37,060 bases of DNA from an uncultured Collinsella sp. (GTDB taxonomy: Bacteria; Actinomycetota; Coriobacteriia; Coriobacteriales; Coriobacteriaceae), in NCBI GenBank assembly GCA_900544725.1, contig UQWK01000019.1, forward strand, positions 1 to 37,060. Reading direction: 5' to 3'. Shown here one piece after another: positions 26,445 to 35,444 of the stretch. The notes under the pieces are model-generated. The model ran no database searches. It saw nothing but the letters and a program-made list of their open reading frames with translations, and was not told the DNA's origin. Positions within the stretch are counted from its first letter, which is position 1. Each line of letters begins with the position of its first letter. A program made the translations under genes and the position numbers.

Positions 26445-27656
26445 CTAGACCAATTTAAAGCCCTTGCGCTTGCCCACGGAGAGGGTGTCGCCCAGCTTGA
26501 GGGCGCTCGGGTCGATGTTGTAGCTCTTAGGAGCCACGGCCTCGCCGTTGATCTTAACGCCGCCGCCGTCAATGTCGCGACGAGCCTGGCCGGCGCTCGC
26601 CGAAAGGCCTAGGTCCTTCAGCAGGCCTGCGAGGTAGATCTGACCCTCGTCGTTAACGGTCAGCTCAACGTGCTTCTCGGGGAAGTCGGCAAGCTGGCCC
26701 TCCTTGAACACGCGGTCGAACTCGGCCTGAGCCTCGTCACCGGCGCCGGCGCCGTGGTAGGTGTCGCACAGGTCGCGGCCCAGTGCGCGCTTGAGTTCAT
26801 AGGGGTCGGCGGAACCGTCGGCCAGGGCAGCGTCGATCTTGTCGACCTCGGCCGGGGTGAGCGAGCTGGCCAGACGATAGTACTTGCCGATCATCTCGTC
26901 GGGGATGGACATGGTCTTGCCGAACATATCCTTGGGAGCATCGGTCAGGCCGATGTAGTTGCCGTAGGACTTGGACATCTTGCGCACGCCATCGGTACCC
27001 TCGAGCAGCGGCATGGTAAGCGCGATCTGCGGCTCCATGCCCATCTTCTCCATGAGCTCGCGACCAGCGAGCAAGTTGAAGAGCTGGTCGGTACCGCCCA
27101 TCTCCACGTCGGCCTTGATCTGAACGGAGTCGAAGGCCTGCATCACGGGGTACAGGAACTCGTGCAGGGCGATCGGCGTCTGGGACTGGTAGCGCTTGGT
27201 AAAGTCATCGCGCTCGAGAATGCGGGCAACGGTGAACTTGGAGCACACCTGCAGCAGGCCGGCCAGATCCATCGACAGGATCCAGTCGCCGTTGTGCACG
27301 ATGGTGGTCTTCTCGGGATCCAGGATCTTCATGGCCTGGCTCACGTAGGTCTCGGCGTTGGCCTCGATCTGCTCCTGCGAAAGCTGCGGACGGGTGGAGT
27401 TCTTGCCCGAAGGATCGCCGATCAGCGCGGTGCCGTTACCGATGATGAGGGTGACGTTGTGGCCCAAGTCCTGGAACTGACGCATCTTGCGCAGGGGCAC
27501 GGCATGGCCCAGGTGCAGGTCGGGGCTGGTGGGATCGACGCCGAGCTTGATGTTGAGGGGCTCGCCCTTCTCAAGCTTCTTGCGAAGGTCGGCCTCGGGG
27601 ACGATCTGTGCGGCGCCCGAGGTGATGATACGCATTTGCTCGTCGACAGACAGCAT
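26445..27656 (-). CDS. tyrS: Tyrosyl-tRNA synthetase
   Basis: TyrRS charges tRNA-Tyr. This 403-residue class I enzyme has the HLGH motif (48-51), the ATP-site KMSKS (226-230), and a C-terminal S4 RNA-binding domain (about 335-402, with SAGQARRDIDGGGVKINGEAV). The anticodon-binding region lies between. ATG 27656 has AAAGGAGGA upstream. No T-box leader was seen in the 97-nt gap to the U32 gene upstream; a small inverted repeat CACCG/CGGTG is present there. TyrRS in Actinobacteria is usually in this subfamily. Confidence 0.97.
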   Translation of the reverse strand: MLSVDEQMRIITSGAAQIVPEADLRKKLEKGEPLNIKLGVDPTSPDLHLGHAVPLRKMRQFQDLGHNVTLIIGNGTALIGDPSGKNSTRPQLSQEQIEANAETYVSQAMKILDPEKTTIVHNGDWILSMDLAGLLQVCSKFTVARILERDDFTKRYQSQTPIALHEFLYPVMQAFDSVQIKADVEMGGTDQLFNLLAGRELMEKMGMEPQIALTMPLLEGTDGVRKMSKSYGNYIGLTDAPKDMFGKTMSIPDEMIGKYYRLASSLTPAEVDKIDAALADGSADPYELKRALGRDLCDTYHGAGAGDEAQAEFDRVFKEGQLADFPEKHVELTVNDEGQIYLAGLLKDLGLSASAGQARRDIDGGGVKINGEAVAPKSYNIDPSALKLGDTLSVGKRKGFKLV

Positions 27657-27753
27657 TGGGTATCCTCCTTTTGCTATAGCACCCTCACCGGATACGGCGG
27701 TGCTCGAAGTTCATAAACCCACTAATAATAACCAAAACGGCGCGGCCGAACAC

Positions 27754-29724
27754 CTACGACAGGAAAATCCTCGTCCTGCCGCACGCGTCGATAACGACCG
27801 GCAAACGTGTGCCGTCACGTTCGACCAAAAAGCGCGCCTGCTGACGGCGCGAGCAGTCACGGCAACGGACCTGCCCCGTCGCATCCGTGGCGCAGGCACC
27901 CTCGGCAGTCAGCAAGCAGTGCTCGCTCACCATGAGCTCGGGATGGCCGGCGTCAACAGGCCCCAAGACGCCGGGGCAAGCAGCAAGCTCGGCAACACGC
28001 TCAGCGTCGTCGGCTGCAAGCTCGGCCGGCAAATACACACGGCCCGCGCCGAGCCCGCGTAGCCAGGCAAGCGTAACCCGGTTCGCGCAAAACACCGGAG
28101 CCGCAACGTCAAACGGCACGTCCAGCTCGCGCGCCATCGCCACCTGTCCCAGATTGCGGCAGACGACGCGCCCGGCACGCCGCATAAGCGAGCGGGTACG
28201 CGAGGCATCGGCTGCACGACAGACCTCGTCGAGCACCACAATCGCATCGGACAGATCGCGCTCGCCACACGGGTCGGCATCCATTAGCTGCCAGGCAAAG
28301 ACCATGCGAGCGGAAGTCCCCTGTTCCGTCGGCTCCGTCAACGCCGCCTCGGGCACGTCGCCAACAGTCACGGCGCCCTCAAAGGGCAGTATTTCAACGG
28401 CGCTCGCAACGGGTACGACCGCGTCCGCCTCGACCCGCATGTGTTCCAGCGCCATCGCCGTCTGCTCCAACACGCCGGCGCTGCGAATCAGGTACACCTC
28501 GCATCCCGCATCCACCTTACGCTTGCAGTGCACGACAACGCGCTCCCCCGCCGCCGCATCCACCGGGCAGGGCACCTGGGGCCAGCGCTTGGGCACATCG
28601 GGGCGTGCATCGGCACCCGGATAGAACCGGATCTCGAGCGTGTCGCCCGCGGCCACGGCGGCATCGAGCTCGACGGTCACCTCTTCGTGGCCCACGGCAA
28701 CCAAACGGCCCACGCGCACACCCTGGTTAATCGCGCGCTCAAAGCTCATGAGCTCGGCGCCCGATCGCCCCCGCAGGTACGCATCGGTAAACCCGCGGTT
28801 GAACGACCTTCCTAGCTCGCGCTCGAGCGCGGCCACGGCACCGGCATCCCACACGTCGTCGCGCACCATATCGAGCGCACGGCGCCATATCCGCACCACG
28901 TTGAACACATAGTCGGGGTTTTTCATGCGCCCCTCGATCTTGAGCGACGCCACCCCGGCCCCAACAAGCTCGGGCAGGTGCGCGATGCCCAGATAGTCGC
29001 GCGGACACAGCAGACGATCGCCCTCAACGGAAACGACGCTCTCCCCTGCCTCGTCCACCAGGTCGTACGCCAAGCGGCACGGCTGCGTACAGTCGCCGCG
29101 CATCGCCGATCGCCCACGCCGCAGGGCCGAAAACTCGCAGGCGCCCGAATAGCCAATGCAAATCGCGCCGTGGCAGAACACCTCGATAGGCACGCCGGTA
29201 GCACACAAGGCGGCAATCTCGTCGACTGTCAGCTCACGGGCAGTCGTCACGCGCTCGACCCCGAGCTCGTCGGCAGCCAACCGTACGGCGCCTTCGCTAT
29301 GGACGCCCGCCTGCGTGGACAGGTGAATCTCGACCCCGGGAATCGCCGCGCGCAACGCGCAGGCCAGACCGGCATCCGCCACGATCAAGGCATCGGCACC
29401 CAACTCATACGCGTGCGCCCCCAGCGCCACCGCGTCGGCCAGCTCGTCATCGAACACAAACACGTTGAGCGTCACGTATACACGCACACCGTGCGCACGC
29501 GCCACGGCGCAGCCGCGCGCAAATTCATCATCGGTAAAGCCGCGTGCGCTCACGCGGGCGTTAAACCCGCCCAGGCCCGCATAGATGGCATCGGCGCCCG
29601 CTGCAATCGCCGCGAGCATCTGATCGAGTCCGCCGGCAGGGGCCAGCAGCTCGGGCAGTGCCGCCTCGGCAGCCCCCGGCCCGTTATCGCATTGTCCACT
29701 CGGCCCCATCGTCCGAATCGCCAT
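27754..29724 (-). CDS. U32-family peptidase-like protein (RlhA/collagenase-like)
   Basis: This 656-residue protein has the U32 TIM-barrel at the N-terminus: LPELLAPAGGLDQMLAAIAAGADAIYAGL (about residues 24-52), LNVFVFDDEL, and the family motif EVFCHGAICIGYSGACEFS (about 180-198) with its four-Cys pattern continued in GDCTQPC. A C-terminal DUF3656-type region follows. E. coli RlhA, of almost the same length, is a U32 protein that hydroxylates 23S rRNA cytidine 2501, so an RNA-modifying role is likelier than proteolysis. The substrate is not established. ATG 29724 follows AAGGAG by 7 nt; the upstream nine residues lack support. It is divergent from the PBP gene at 29887. Confidence 0.9.
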   Translation of the reverse strand: MAIRTMGPSGQCDNGPGAAEAALPELLAPAGGLDQMLAAIAAGADAIYAGLGGFNARVSARGFTDDEFARGCAVARAHGVRVYVTLNVFVFDDELADAVALGAHAYELGADALIVADAGLACALRAAIPGVEIHLSTQAGVHSEGAVRLAADELGVERVTTARELTVDEIAALCATGVPIEVFCHGAICIGYSGACEFSALRRGRSAMRGDCTQPCRLAYDLVDEAGESVVSVEGDRLLCPRDYLGIAHLPELVGAGVASLKIEGRMKNPDYVFNVVRIWRRALDMVRDDVWDAGAVAALERELGRSFNRGFTDAYLRGRSGAELMSFERAINQGVRVGRLVAVGHEEVTVELDAAVAAGDTLEIRFYPGADARPDVPKRWPQVPCPVDAAAGERVVVHCKRKVDAGCEVYLIRSAGVLEQTAMALEHMRVEADAVVPVASAVEILPFEGAVTVGDVPEAALTEPTEQGTSARMVFAWQLMDADPCGERDLSDAIVVLDEVCRAADASRTRSLMRRAGRVVCRNLGQVAMARELDVPFDVAAPVFCANRVTLAWLRGLGAGRVYLPAELAADDAERVAELAACPGVLGPVDAGHPELMVSEHCLLTAEGACATDATGQVRCRDCSRRQQARFLVERDGTRLPVVIDACGRTRIFLS

Positions 29725-29886
29725 CGGCAAACTCCTTACCAAGGTATGCATTCACTCTGAAAAATGCCGTCATCCAGCATACACGAGGCCTCGCGCGCCT
29801 CGTTTGGTTTATCGTGTAATAACTTATGTCCATCCTGCCCCAGCGGCGCACCCGCCGCCCGGCACGACATACCTGGAGGTCAATAT

Positions 29887-32070
29887 ATGGGTCCTCGCCA
29901 ACGACAGGGACGCAGTCGTTCCAAGACGCATGCCCTGCCCATGATCCTGCTCTCGTTCTTGGGCTTTTTGCTCATCGCGGGCGTAGCGTTTGGCATCGGC
30001 ATGATCGGCAACGTCAATCGCTGGCTGTCCGATCTGCCCGACTATACCGACGCCAACGCCTATCTGGTGAGCGAACCCACCGAGATCGTCGATTGCAACG
30101 GCAACAAGATCGCGAGCTTCTACACGCAAAACCGCAAGTCCGTCACCAAGGATCAGGTCTCTCCGTACGTGTTGCAGGGCACCGTCGACGTTGAGGACGA
30201 GCGCTTCTACGAGCATGGCGGCATCGACCTGTGGGGTATCGCACGTGCCGCCGTGGCAACCGTCTCCGGTGGCCACGAGGGCGCATCGACCATCACCCAG
30301 CAGCTGGTACGCAACACCATCCTGCAGGAGGAGCAGTTCGATTCGACCATCGAGCGTAAGGTGCGCGAGGCCTATATCGCCATCAAGATGGAGGAGATGT
30401 ACTCCAAGGACGAGATCCTCATGATGTACCTCAACACCATCTATTACGGCCACGGCGCCTACGGCATCGAGGCTGCCGCCGAGACCTACCTGTCCAAGAG
30501 CGCCGCCGACCTCACCCTGAGCGAGGCCGCGCTGCTCATCGGCCTTCCCAACTCGCCTTCGCAGTACGACCCCACGGTCAATCCCGATCTGGCACTGTCT
30601 CGCCGCAACAAGGTTCTCGACAACATGCTGCGCCTGGGCCACATCACCCAGGAGGAGCACGACGCCGCGCAGGCAGAGCCCATCACCCTTAACGTGACCG
30701 AGATTTCGGGCAGCGGTGTCGACGTGTATTCGCAGCCCTACTTTGTCGCCTATGTTAAGCAGCTGCTGGAGCAGGAGTTCTCCACCGACGTGCTGTTTAA
30801 GGGCGGCCTAACCGTCAAGACCACCATCGACCCAACGATGCAGCAGACTGCCGAGGAGGCCGTGCGCGCCCAGCTCGACACGCTTTCGCTCGACGGCCTG
30901 GACATGGGCATGGTCGTCGTCGACCCCAAGACCGGCTACATCAAGTGCATGGTGGGCGGCTACGACTATAACGCCGACGAGAACCACGTGAACCACGCCA
31001 CGGCCAAGCGGCCCGTGGGCTCCACGTTTAAGGCCTTTACGCTGGCCACTGCCATCCAAAACGGCATGAACCCCAACGTCACCCTCAACTGCAACTCGCC
31101 GCTCAAGGCCAAGGGCACCACGACCGAGGTGCAGAACTACGCCAACCAAAGCTACGGTACCATCACGCTCAAGCAGGCGACGGCATACTCCTCCAACACC
31201 GGCTATATCCAGGTTGCAGAGGCTATCGGCAATAACAAGATCATGTCGCTCGTCAAAAAGCTCGGCATCGATCCTTCTAAGGACAATATCGAGGACGTTC
31301 CCGTCATGACGCTCGGTACCGGCTCCATCTCGCCGCTCGAGATGGCCGCGGCCTATGCCACGTTTGCCAACGGCGGTTACTATCGCCAGCCGATCGCCAT
31401 CACCGAGATTGATTCGCGCACTGGCTCGGTGCTGTACCAGCACACCGATAACCCCTCGCAGGTGCTCTCCACCGGCGAGGCCGCGGCAGTGACCGACGTC
31501 CTGACCGGCGTCATGCAGGGCAGCGGCACAGGCGCCGCCGGCGCGCTGAGCGTGAACCAGCCCTATGCCGGCAAGACGGGTACCACCGACAACACCACCA
31601 ACCTGTGGTTCTGCGGCTATACCCCGCAGCTGGCATGCGCCCTGTGGACCGGCTACTCCGCAGGTGAGATTCCCATCCAAAAGTACGGCACAGATCTGCT
31701 GGGCGACAGCACCAACCTGCCCGTCTTTAAGAAGTTCATGAACACCGTCCTTGCCGGCACCGACCGCGAGGAGTTCCCGACGGGCACTGCCCCCACGTAT
31801 AAGAACAACAACGTCTGGAAGTTCTACGGCACCAACAACGCCAAGAAGGAAGAGTCCAAGGACGAGAACGAAGAGGACGAGAAAGAGACCACCACGACCA
31901 CGACGACGACCACCACGACCACCGAGACCACGGGCGGCAGCACCACGGGTGGCACCGGCTCGACCGGCGGCTCGACCGGCGGCGACGGTAGCGGTGGCGA
32001 GGGCGGCGGCGAGGGCGGTTCCCCCACTCCAACGCCTACGCCCACGCCCGATCCCTCTACAGGTCAGTAG
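29887..32070 (+). CDS. Class A penicillin-binding protein (PBP1A-like)
   Basis: This bifunctional enzyme makes and cross-links peptidoglycan. The 727-residue protein has a membrane anchor (about 18-42), a GT51 glycosyltransferase domain with catalytic Glu103 in VEDERFYEHGG and ITQQLVRNT, and a transpeptidase domain with SxxK (Ser379-Lys382 in GSTFKAF), SxN (435-437) and KTG (563-565). Residues after about 650 are low-complexity: a run of 12 Thr, then Gly/Ser-rich and Pro/Thr repeats, probably a disordered extracellular tail. ATG 29887 follows GGAGG by 7 nt; the upstream in-frame residues are outside the gene. A terminator follows at 32091. Confidence 0.95.
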   Translation: MGPRQRQGRSRSKTHALPMILLSFLGFLLIAGVAFGIGMIGNVNRWLSDLPDYTDANAYLVSEPTEIVDCNGNKIASFYTQNRKSVTKDQVSPYVLQGTVDVEDERFYEHGGIDLWGIARAAVATVSGGHEGASTITQQLVRNTILQEEQFDSTIERKVREAYIAIKMEEMYSKDEILMMYLNTIYYGHGAYGIEAAAETYLSKSAADLTLSEAALLIGLPNSPSQYDPTVNPDLALSRRNKVLDNMLRLGHITQEEHDAAQAEPITLNVTEISGSGVDVYSQPYFVAYVKQLLEQEFSTDVLFKGGLTVKTTIDPTMQQTAEEAVRAQLDTLSLDGLDMGMVVVDPKTGYIKCMVGGYDYNADENHVNHATAKRPVGSTFKAFTLATAIQNGMNPNVTLNCNSPLKAKGTTTEVQNYANQSYGTITLKQATAYSSNTGYIQVAEAIGNNKIMSLVKKLGIDPSKDNIEDVPVMTLGTGSISPLEMAAAYATFANGGYYRQPIAITEIDSRTGSVLYQHTDNPSQVLSTGEAAAVTDVLTGVMQGSGTGAAGALSVNQPYAGKTGTTDNTTNLWFCGYTPQLACALWTGYSAGEIPIQKYGTDLLGDSTNLPVFKKFMNTVLAGTDREEFPTGTAPTYKNNNVWKFYGTNNAKKEESKDENEEDEKETTTTTTTTTTTTETTGGSTTGGTGSTGGSTGGDGSGGEGGGEGGSPTPTPTPTPDPSTGQ

Positions 32071-32090
32071 GCACCCAGGCATAGCCGATC

Positions 32091-32132
32091 AAAGGTGCCC
32101 GAGCAGATCAAATGCTGCTCGGGCACCTTTTT
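32091..32132 (+). terminator. Intrinsic terminator of the PBP gene
   Basis: AAGGTGCCCGAGCAG pairs with CTGCTCGGGCACCTT (stem of 15 bp) and five T end it. It also faces the argR terminator from the other side. Confidence 0.92.
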
Positions 32133-32170
32133 GTCACGAGAAACCTCGCATGCGCCCCAACACGATGCGA

Positions 32171-32204
32171 CAATAAAGAAGGGCGCCGACCATCGTCGAC
32201 GCCC
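32171..32204 (-). terminator. Intrinsic terminator of argR
   Basis: On the minus strand GGGCGTCGAC (32204-32195) pairs with GTCGGCGCCC (32190-32181) over 10 bp with one G-U pair; UUCUUUAUUG follows. The argR gene ends at 32258. Confidence 0.75.
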
Positions 32205-32257
32205 CATAAAAGTCGCTATATTCGCTCGTGCGGCGCTGTCCTCACGCGCCGCCCCTC

Positions 32258-32695
32258 CTACTTACGAGAGTTGCTCAGCTTGTTGATGAGGGCCTCCAGG
32301 CGCTCGCCGTCCTCGGCGGTTTGGGCGATAACCAAGATGGTGTCGTTACCGGCGAGCGAACCGAGCACGTCGGGCAGCTCAGCGGCATCGACCGCAGCGG
32401 CGATGCCCGAAGCGGTACCGGGCTGAGCCTTGATCATAACCAGGTTGTCGGTACGCAGAACGCCCGTTACCAGTTCGGAGACCATACGCTGCAGATGCAA
32501 GTCCTCGGCCAGAACATAGATGCCCTCGGGAAGCTTGCGCAGCCCCATATCGGCAATGTCGCGCGAAACGGTCGCCTGCGTGCAATCAAACCCCATGGCA
32601 CGGAGCTCGTCCACCAGTACGCGCTGCGTGCGAACATCCTTGTTGCGCACGATATCTCTGATGGCATCCTGGCGCCCATTGCGTTTTTTAGCCAT
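32258..32695 (-). CDS. argR: Arginine repressor ArgR
   Basis: ArgR binds arginine and represses arginine biosynthesis genes. The 145-residue protein has the normal ArgR length. Its N-terminal winged helix includes RVLVDELRAMGFDCTQATVSRDIADMGLRKL (about 25-55), and its C-terminal arginine-binding hexamerisation domain has MIKAQPGTASGIAAAVD and AGNDTILVIAQ. ATG 32695 follows GAGG by 6 nt; an earlier in-frame start has no site. No arg biosynthesis genes lie nearby. Its own promoter contains two ARG-type half-sites, suggesting autoregulation. Confidence 0.95.
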   Translation of the reverse strand: MAKKRNGRQDAIRDIVRNKDVRTQRVLVDELRAMGFDCTQATVSRDIADMGLRKLPEGIYVLAEDLHLQRMVSELVTGVLRTDNLVMIKAQPGTASGIAAAVDAAELPDVLGSLAGNDTILVIAQTAEDGERLEALINKLSNSRK

Positions 32696-32740
32696 ACTAA
32701 ACCTCACTCCATAGATGGCGGAGACAATCAATCAGTAATT

Positions 32741-32776
32741 GAATAGTTTAGCGCTATTTGAGGGTATTTGTGAATA
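32741..32776 (-). promoter_or_regulatory. Candidate argR promoter with two TGAATA half-sites
   Basis: TTCACA (32774-32769) and TAAACT (32751-32746) form a -35/-10 pair with 17-bp spacing. TGAATA occurs at 32741 and 32771, starts 30 bp apart (about three helical turns), bracketing the promoter. Half-sites of this form occur in ARG boxes. Confidence 0.5.
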
Positions 32777-32784
32777 AGAACGCA

Positions 32785-32818
32785 TTTCGAAACAATTCCA
32801 TGCAAGATTGTTTCGAAA
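32785..32818. repeat. AT-rich perfect palindrome upstream of argR
   Basis: TTTCGAAACAAT (32785-32796) and ATTGTTTCGAAA (32807-32818) are perfect 12-bp arms with a 10-nt loop. It lies just downstream of the glycosyltransferase-like gene and upstream of the argR promoter. There is no U-tract, so it is more likely a binding site or weak terminator. Confidence 0.7.
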
Positions 32819-32827
32819 AAAGCCGTC

Positions 32828-33877
32828 TTAAGCAGTTTTGACGCCCGTCCGGTTAAAAAAAGCGGCCAGATGCGTATACATCACGCAACGCGTAGGTTTG
32901 GCACTGGCAATCGGTCCAAACAACAAGCCGAGTCCACGATGGTTATCCTTGAGTGCCGCAGACATCTGACGAGTTCGAGATGCCTCGAGCATATCACGCA
33001 TACGTGCGGAACGCTCAATTGATGACACCCCATGCGGGCTCAAGCACAAATTTTCGATGCAGGCGACCAGCCCGGCGAAGTAAAACATATGGCTCGCCAC
33101 CTTTAGCTGCGTGTCACCGTTCGCCTCTGCAAGCGAATCAATAAGCTCGTCGAGCGCCCGGGCGTCATCGGTAAGCTTGGCAAACAATGTGGGGTCAAAA
33201 GCATCTGTAAGCCGTGGCGCCACCGCATGGAAACAGGCATCACCGCACCCGGATATGCATTGCGCCTGCGAAAGAGCGCATGTCATAAACCCAATCGAGC
33301 GAAACGCACGGTCGCGCGACAAACACGTCTCGAACAGCGAGCGGCTGTACATCACACCGGGAGTCTGGGCAATCAGGCCGCCGGAAATCATTTGAGACAG
33401 ACCGGCCGCCAATGAAGCACGGTCATCGATCGCAAGAGAGGTGGCATCCAGTACACGCGAATGGCGCTCACGATGAGCATCGTAGCGGTCGAGCGATGCC
33501 GTGGGAATCACCATGTCTGCCGCAGCATCACACGCAACATCGACCATCTTGGAAAGGGACTGTGGGGCAAACCACTCGTCGGCGTTCATGGCAACAATCT
33601 GCAATCCACGCGAGGCGGCAAAACCGGCCTTGAGACATGCTCCGCGCGCCGAATCCTCGACGTCAATCAAATCGATGTGAATATCTCTGCCGGCGGCAAC
33701 CTCGAGCGAATGGCGCACGCCCGGCGCAACGTCGCGACAAACCACGACAATTTGCAGGTCATAGAGGTCTTGGTTCTGGACGCTCTCGAGCGCACGCATC
33801 GCATAGCTGGGCGAACCCTCAACAATAAGGATCACCGAAAGTCGCGGATGCGAACAACGTCGAACCAAGTTTTCCAT
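32828..33877 (-). CDS. Glycosyltransferase family 2-like protein
   Basis: This 349-residue protein begins with a GT-A fold: PRLSVILIVEGSPSYAMRALESVQNQDLYDLQIVVV (about 11-46) fits the nucleotide-sugar-binding strand and helix, and VAMNADEW (about 94-101) takes the place of the metal-binding DxD motif. The rest (about 110-349) is not a clear domain. No membrane segment is visible. Sugar donor and acceptor are unknown, and there are no wall-polymer genes beside it. Start: ATG 33877 has GAGAGG directly before it with no spacing, whereas a TTG three codons later has 9 nt, so the true start could be 33868. A catalytic function is not certain. Confidence 0.75.
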   Translation of the reverse strand: MENLVRRCSHPRLSVILIVEGSPSYAMRALESVQNQDLYDLQIVVVCRDVAPGVRHSLEVAAGRDIHIDLIDVEDSARGACLKAGFAASRGLQIVAMNADEWFAPQSLSKMVDVACDAAADMVIPTASLDRYDAHRERHSRVLDATSLAIDDRASLAAGLSQMISGGLIAQTPGVMYSRSLFETCLSRDRAFRSIGFMTCALSQAQCISGCGDACFHAVAPRLTDAFDPTLFAKLTDDARALDELIDSLAEANGDTQLKVASHMFYFAGLVACIENLCLSPHGVSSIERSARMRDMLEASRTRQMSAALKDNHRGLGLLFGPIASAKPTRCVMYTHLAAFFNRTGVKTA

Positions 33878-34029
33878 CCTCTCGATAGCGCCAAATCAAA
33901 CTGTCGTTCATGGTACACCCGAGCTATAAAAGCAACGAGCCGCCTAACATGTTGCACGCCAAGAACAGATGTTGCACACGCGCAGCTCACACATAGTATG
34001 TGCCAGTTACGGACGCGTCGAGCACTCCC

Positions 34030-34854
34030 CTAGTCGAGTACGACAAGCTCGTCGGGGCCGTAATCCACACCCATAAACGTAAGGCCGCAGGCAGGCGCCG
34101 TGGGACCCGCAGCGGTACGGTCGCAGGCATCAATGACCTCGCGCATCCACTCGGGATCGCGACGATGCATGCCGATCTCCACGAGCGTGCCCACAATAGT
34201 GCGCACCATCGAATGTAAAAATGCGTTGCCCTCGATGGTAAACGTCAGGATATCCTCGCCAAAAGCGACCTCGTGGCCAAACTCGGCGCGCATCACGCAG
34301 CGGTGCGTGGGCTTGCCCACGGCAGACGCCACCTTGCAAAAGCTCTTAAAGTCCTGCTCGCCCAAGAGCGCAGGGCACGCGGCCGCCATCGCATCGACGT
34401 CGAGGGGATAGCGATGCCACCACACAGCGCCGCGCGAGAGCACGGGGCGCGCATCGCGATCGGCAATGCGGTACGTATACGTACGGGACCGCGCGTCAAA
34501 GCGAGCAGAAAATCCTTTACGGGCCCTGTAGACCTCGTTTATGGCGATATCTTTGGACAACAGGGCATCCATAGCCCTCAGCCACCTACGGCGCGTCAGA
34601 GCAAGCTCAGCGTCCGTTACGGGCACGCTAATGTACTGAGCCACCGCATGCACGCCGGCATCGGTACGCCCCGCACACGTCAGATCGATCGGGCGGCGCA
34701 GCAGCGTCTCGATAGCGCGGCGCAACTCGCCCGCAACGGTTGTCTGGCCCGGTTGCTCGGCAAATCCGCTATACGATGAGCCGTCATAGGCAACACGGAA
34801 TACGAGCGTAGCATCGAGCTCTGGGTTCGAATTGAAATCAGACGGCGCGGTCAT
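34030..34854 (-). CDS. truA: tRNA pseudouridine synthase A
   Basis: TruA makes pseudouridine at positions 38-40 of tRNA anticodon stems. The 274-residue protein has YDGSSYSGFAEQPGQTTVAGEL near the start, then the catalytic Asp in CAGRTDAGVHAVAQ, and FTIEGNAFLHSMVRTIVGTLVEIG late in the protein; these are the family signatures. ATG 34854 is chosen because GGGAG lies 5 nt upstream. It is the last gene of the alpha operon. The terminator after rplQ ends 35 nt before its start, so it is read by read-through or from a hidden promoter. The gap upstream of the glycosyltransferase-like gene (33878-34029) holds two copies of ATGTTGCAC and a small palindrome (33990-34002). Confidence 0.95.
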   Translation of the reverse strand: MTAPSDFNSNPELDATLVFRVAYDGSSYSGFAEQPGQTTVAGELRRAIETLLRRPIDLTCAGRTDAGVHAVAQYISVPVTDAELALTRRRWLRAMDALLSKDIAINEVYRARKGFSARFDARSRTYTYRIADRDARPVLSRGAVWWHRYPLDVDAMAAACPALLGEQDFKSFCKVASAVGKPTHRCVMRAEFGHEVAFGEDILTFTIEGNAFLHSMVRTIVGTLVEIGMHRRDPEWMREVIDACDRTAAGPTAPACGLTFMGVDYGPDELVVLD

Positions 34855-34889
34855 GGACGCTCCCAACAAACAATCAACGGTATTGCGAC

Positions 34890-34920
34890 AAAAAAAGAGG
34901 GGTACGCGAACGTACCCCTC
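34890..34920 (-). terminator. Intrinsic terminator between rplQ and truA
   Basis: GAGGGGTACG (34897-34906) and CGTACCCCTC (34911-34920) form a perfect 10-bp stem with a 4-nt loop. Seven U follow on the minus strand (34896-34890). It is the strongest-looking terminator in this region, yet truA starts only 35 nt downstream. Confidence 0.92.
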
Positions 34921-34946
34921 GAATATAGCCTATGCAGACGGATTGT

Positions 34947-35414
34947 CTACTCAGCGGTCTCCTCAGCAGGAGCCTCCTCGACGGCCTCGACCTTCTTGGG
35001 AGCAGCGGCCTTCTTGGGGGCCGGAGCAGCCTTCTTGGCCTTAGGCGTGCAAGGCTCGGTGACGAGCTCCATGATAACGATGGGAGCGTTGTCGCCCTTG
35101 CGGTTACCGAGCTTCATGATGCGGGTGTAACCGCCGTTGCGGTCCTGCCACATGCCCTGAGCAGCCTTGTCGAAGATCTCGGCAACGAGCTGCTTATCGC
35201 CGAGCTTGGCGATGGCCAGACGACGAGAGTGCAGGTCGCCCTTCTTGGCCCAGGTGATGATCGGATCGACGACCGAACGCAGCGCCTTAGCGCGGGTCTC
35301 GGTGGTCTTGATGCGGTCGTTCTCGAAGAGGGCCTTAGCAAGGCTCTTCTTCATGGCCTTGGTGTGGCTCGCATCGGTGCCGAGCTTCAGGCCCTTCTTA
35401 ACGTTGTGACGCAT
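34947..35414 (-). CDS. rplQ: 50S ribosomal protein L17 with charged C-terminal tail
   Basis: The first 118 residues are a standard L17: MRHNVKKGLKLGTDASHTKAMKKSLAKALFEN..., then TTETRAKALRSVVDPIITWAKKGD, and GNRKGDNAPIVIMELV. After this comes a 37-residue tail rich in Lys, Ala, Pro and Glu, ending EEAPAEETAE, not part of the usual domain. It resembles the tail of L31 in this window. The ATG start follows GAGGAG by 10 nt. It lies 30 nt after rpoA. Confidence 0.95.
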   Translation of the reverse strand: MRHNVKKGLKLGTDASHTKAMKKSLAKALFENDRIKTTETRAKALRSVVDPIITWAKKGDLHSRRLAIAKLGDKQLVAEIFDKAAQGMWQDRNGGYTRIMKLGNRKGDNAPIVIMELVTEPCTPKAKKAAPAPKKAAAPKKVEAVEEAPAEETAE

Positions 35415-35444
35415 GGTCTAGTTTCTCCTCAAATATGCGAAGCA

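Noticed and set aside
27657..27753. T-box leader for tyrosyl-tRNA synthetase
   Set aside because: The gap is only 97 nt, the T-box core is absent and no anti-terminator pair was found.
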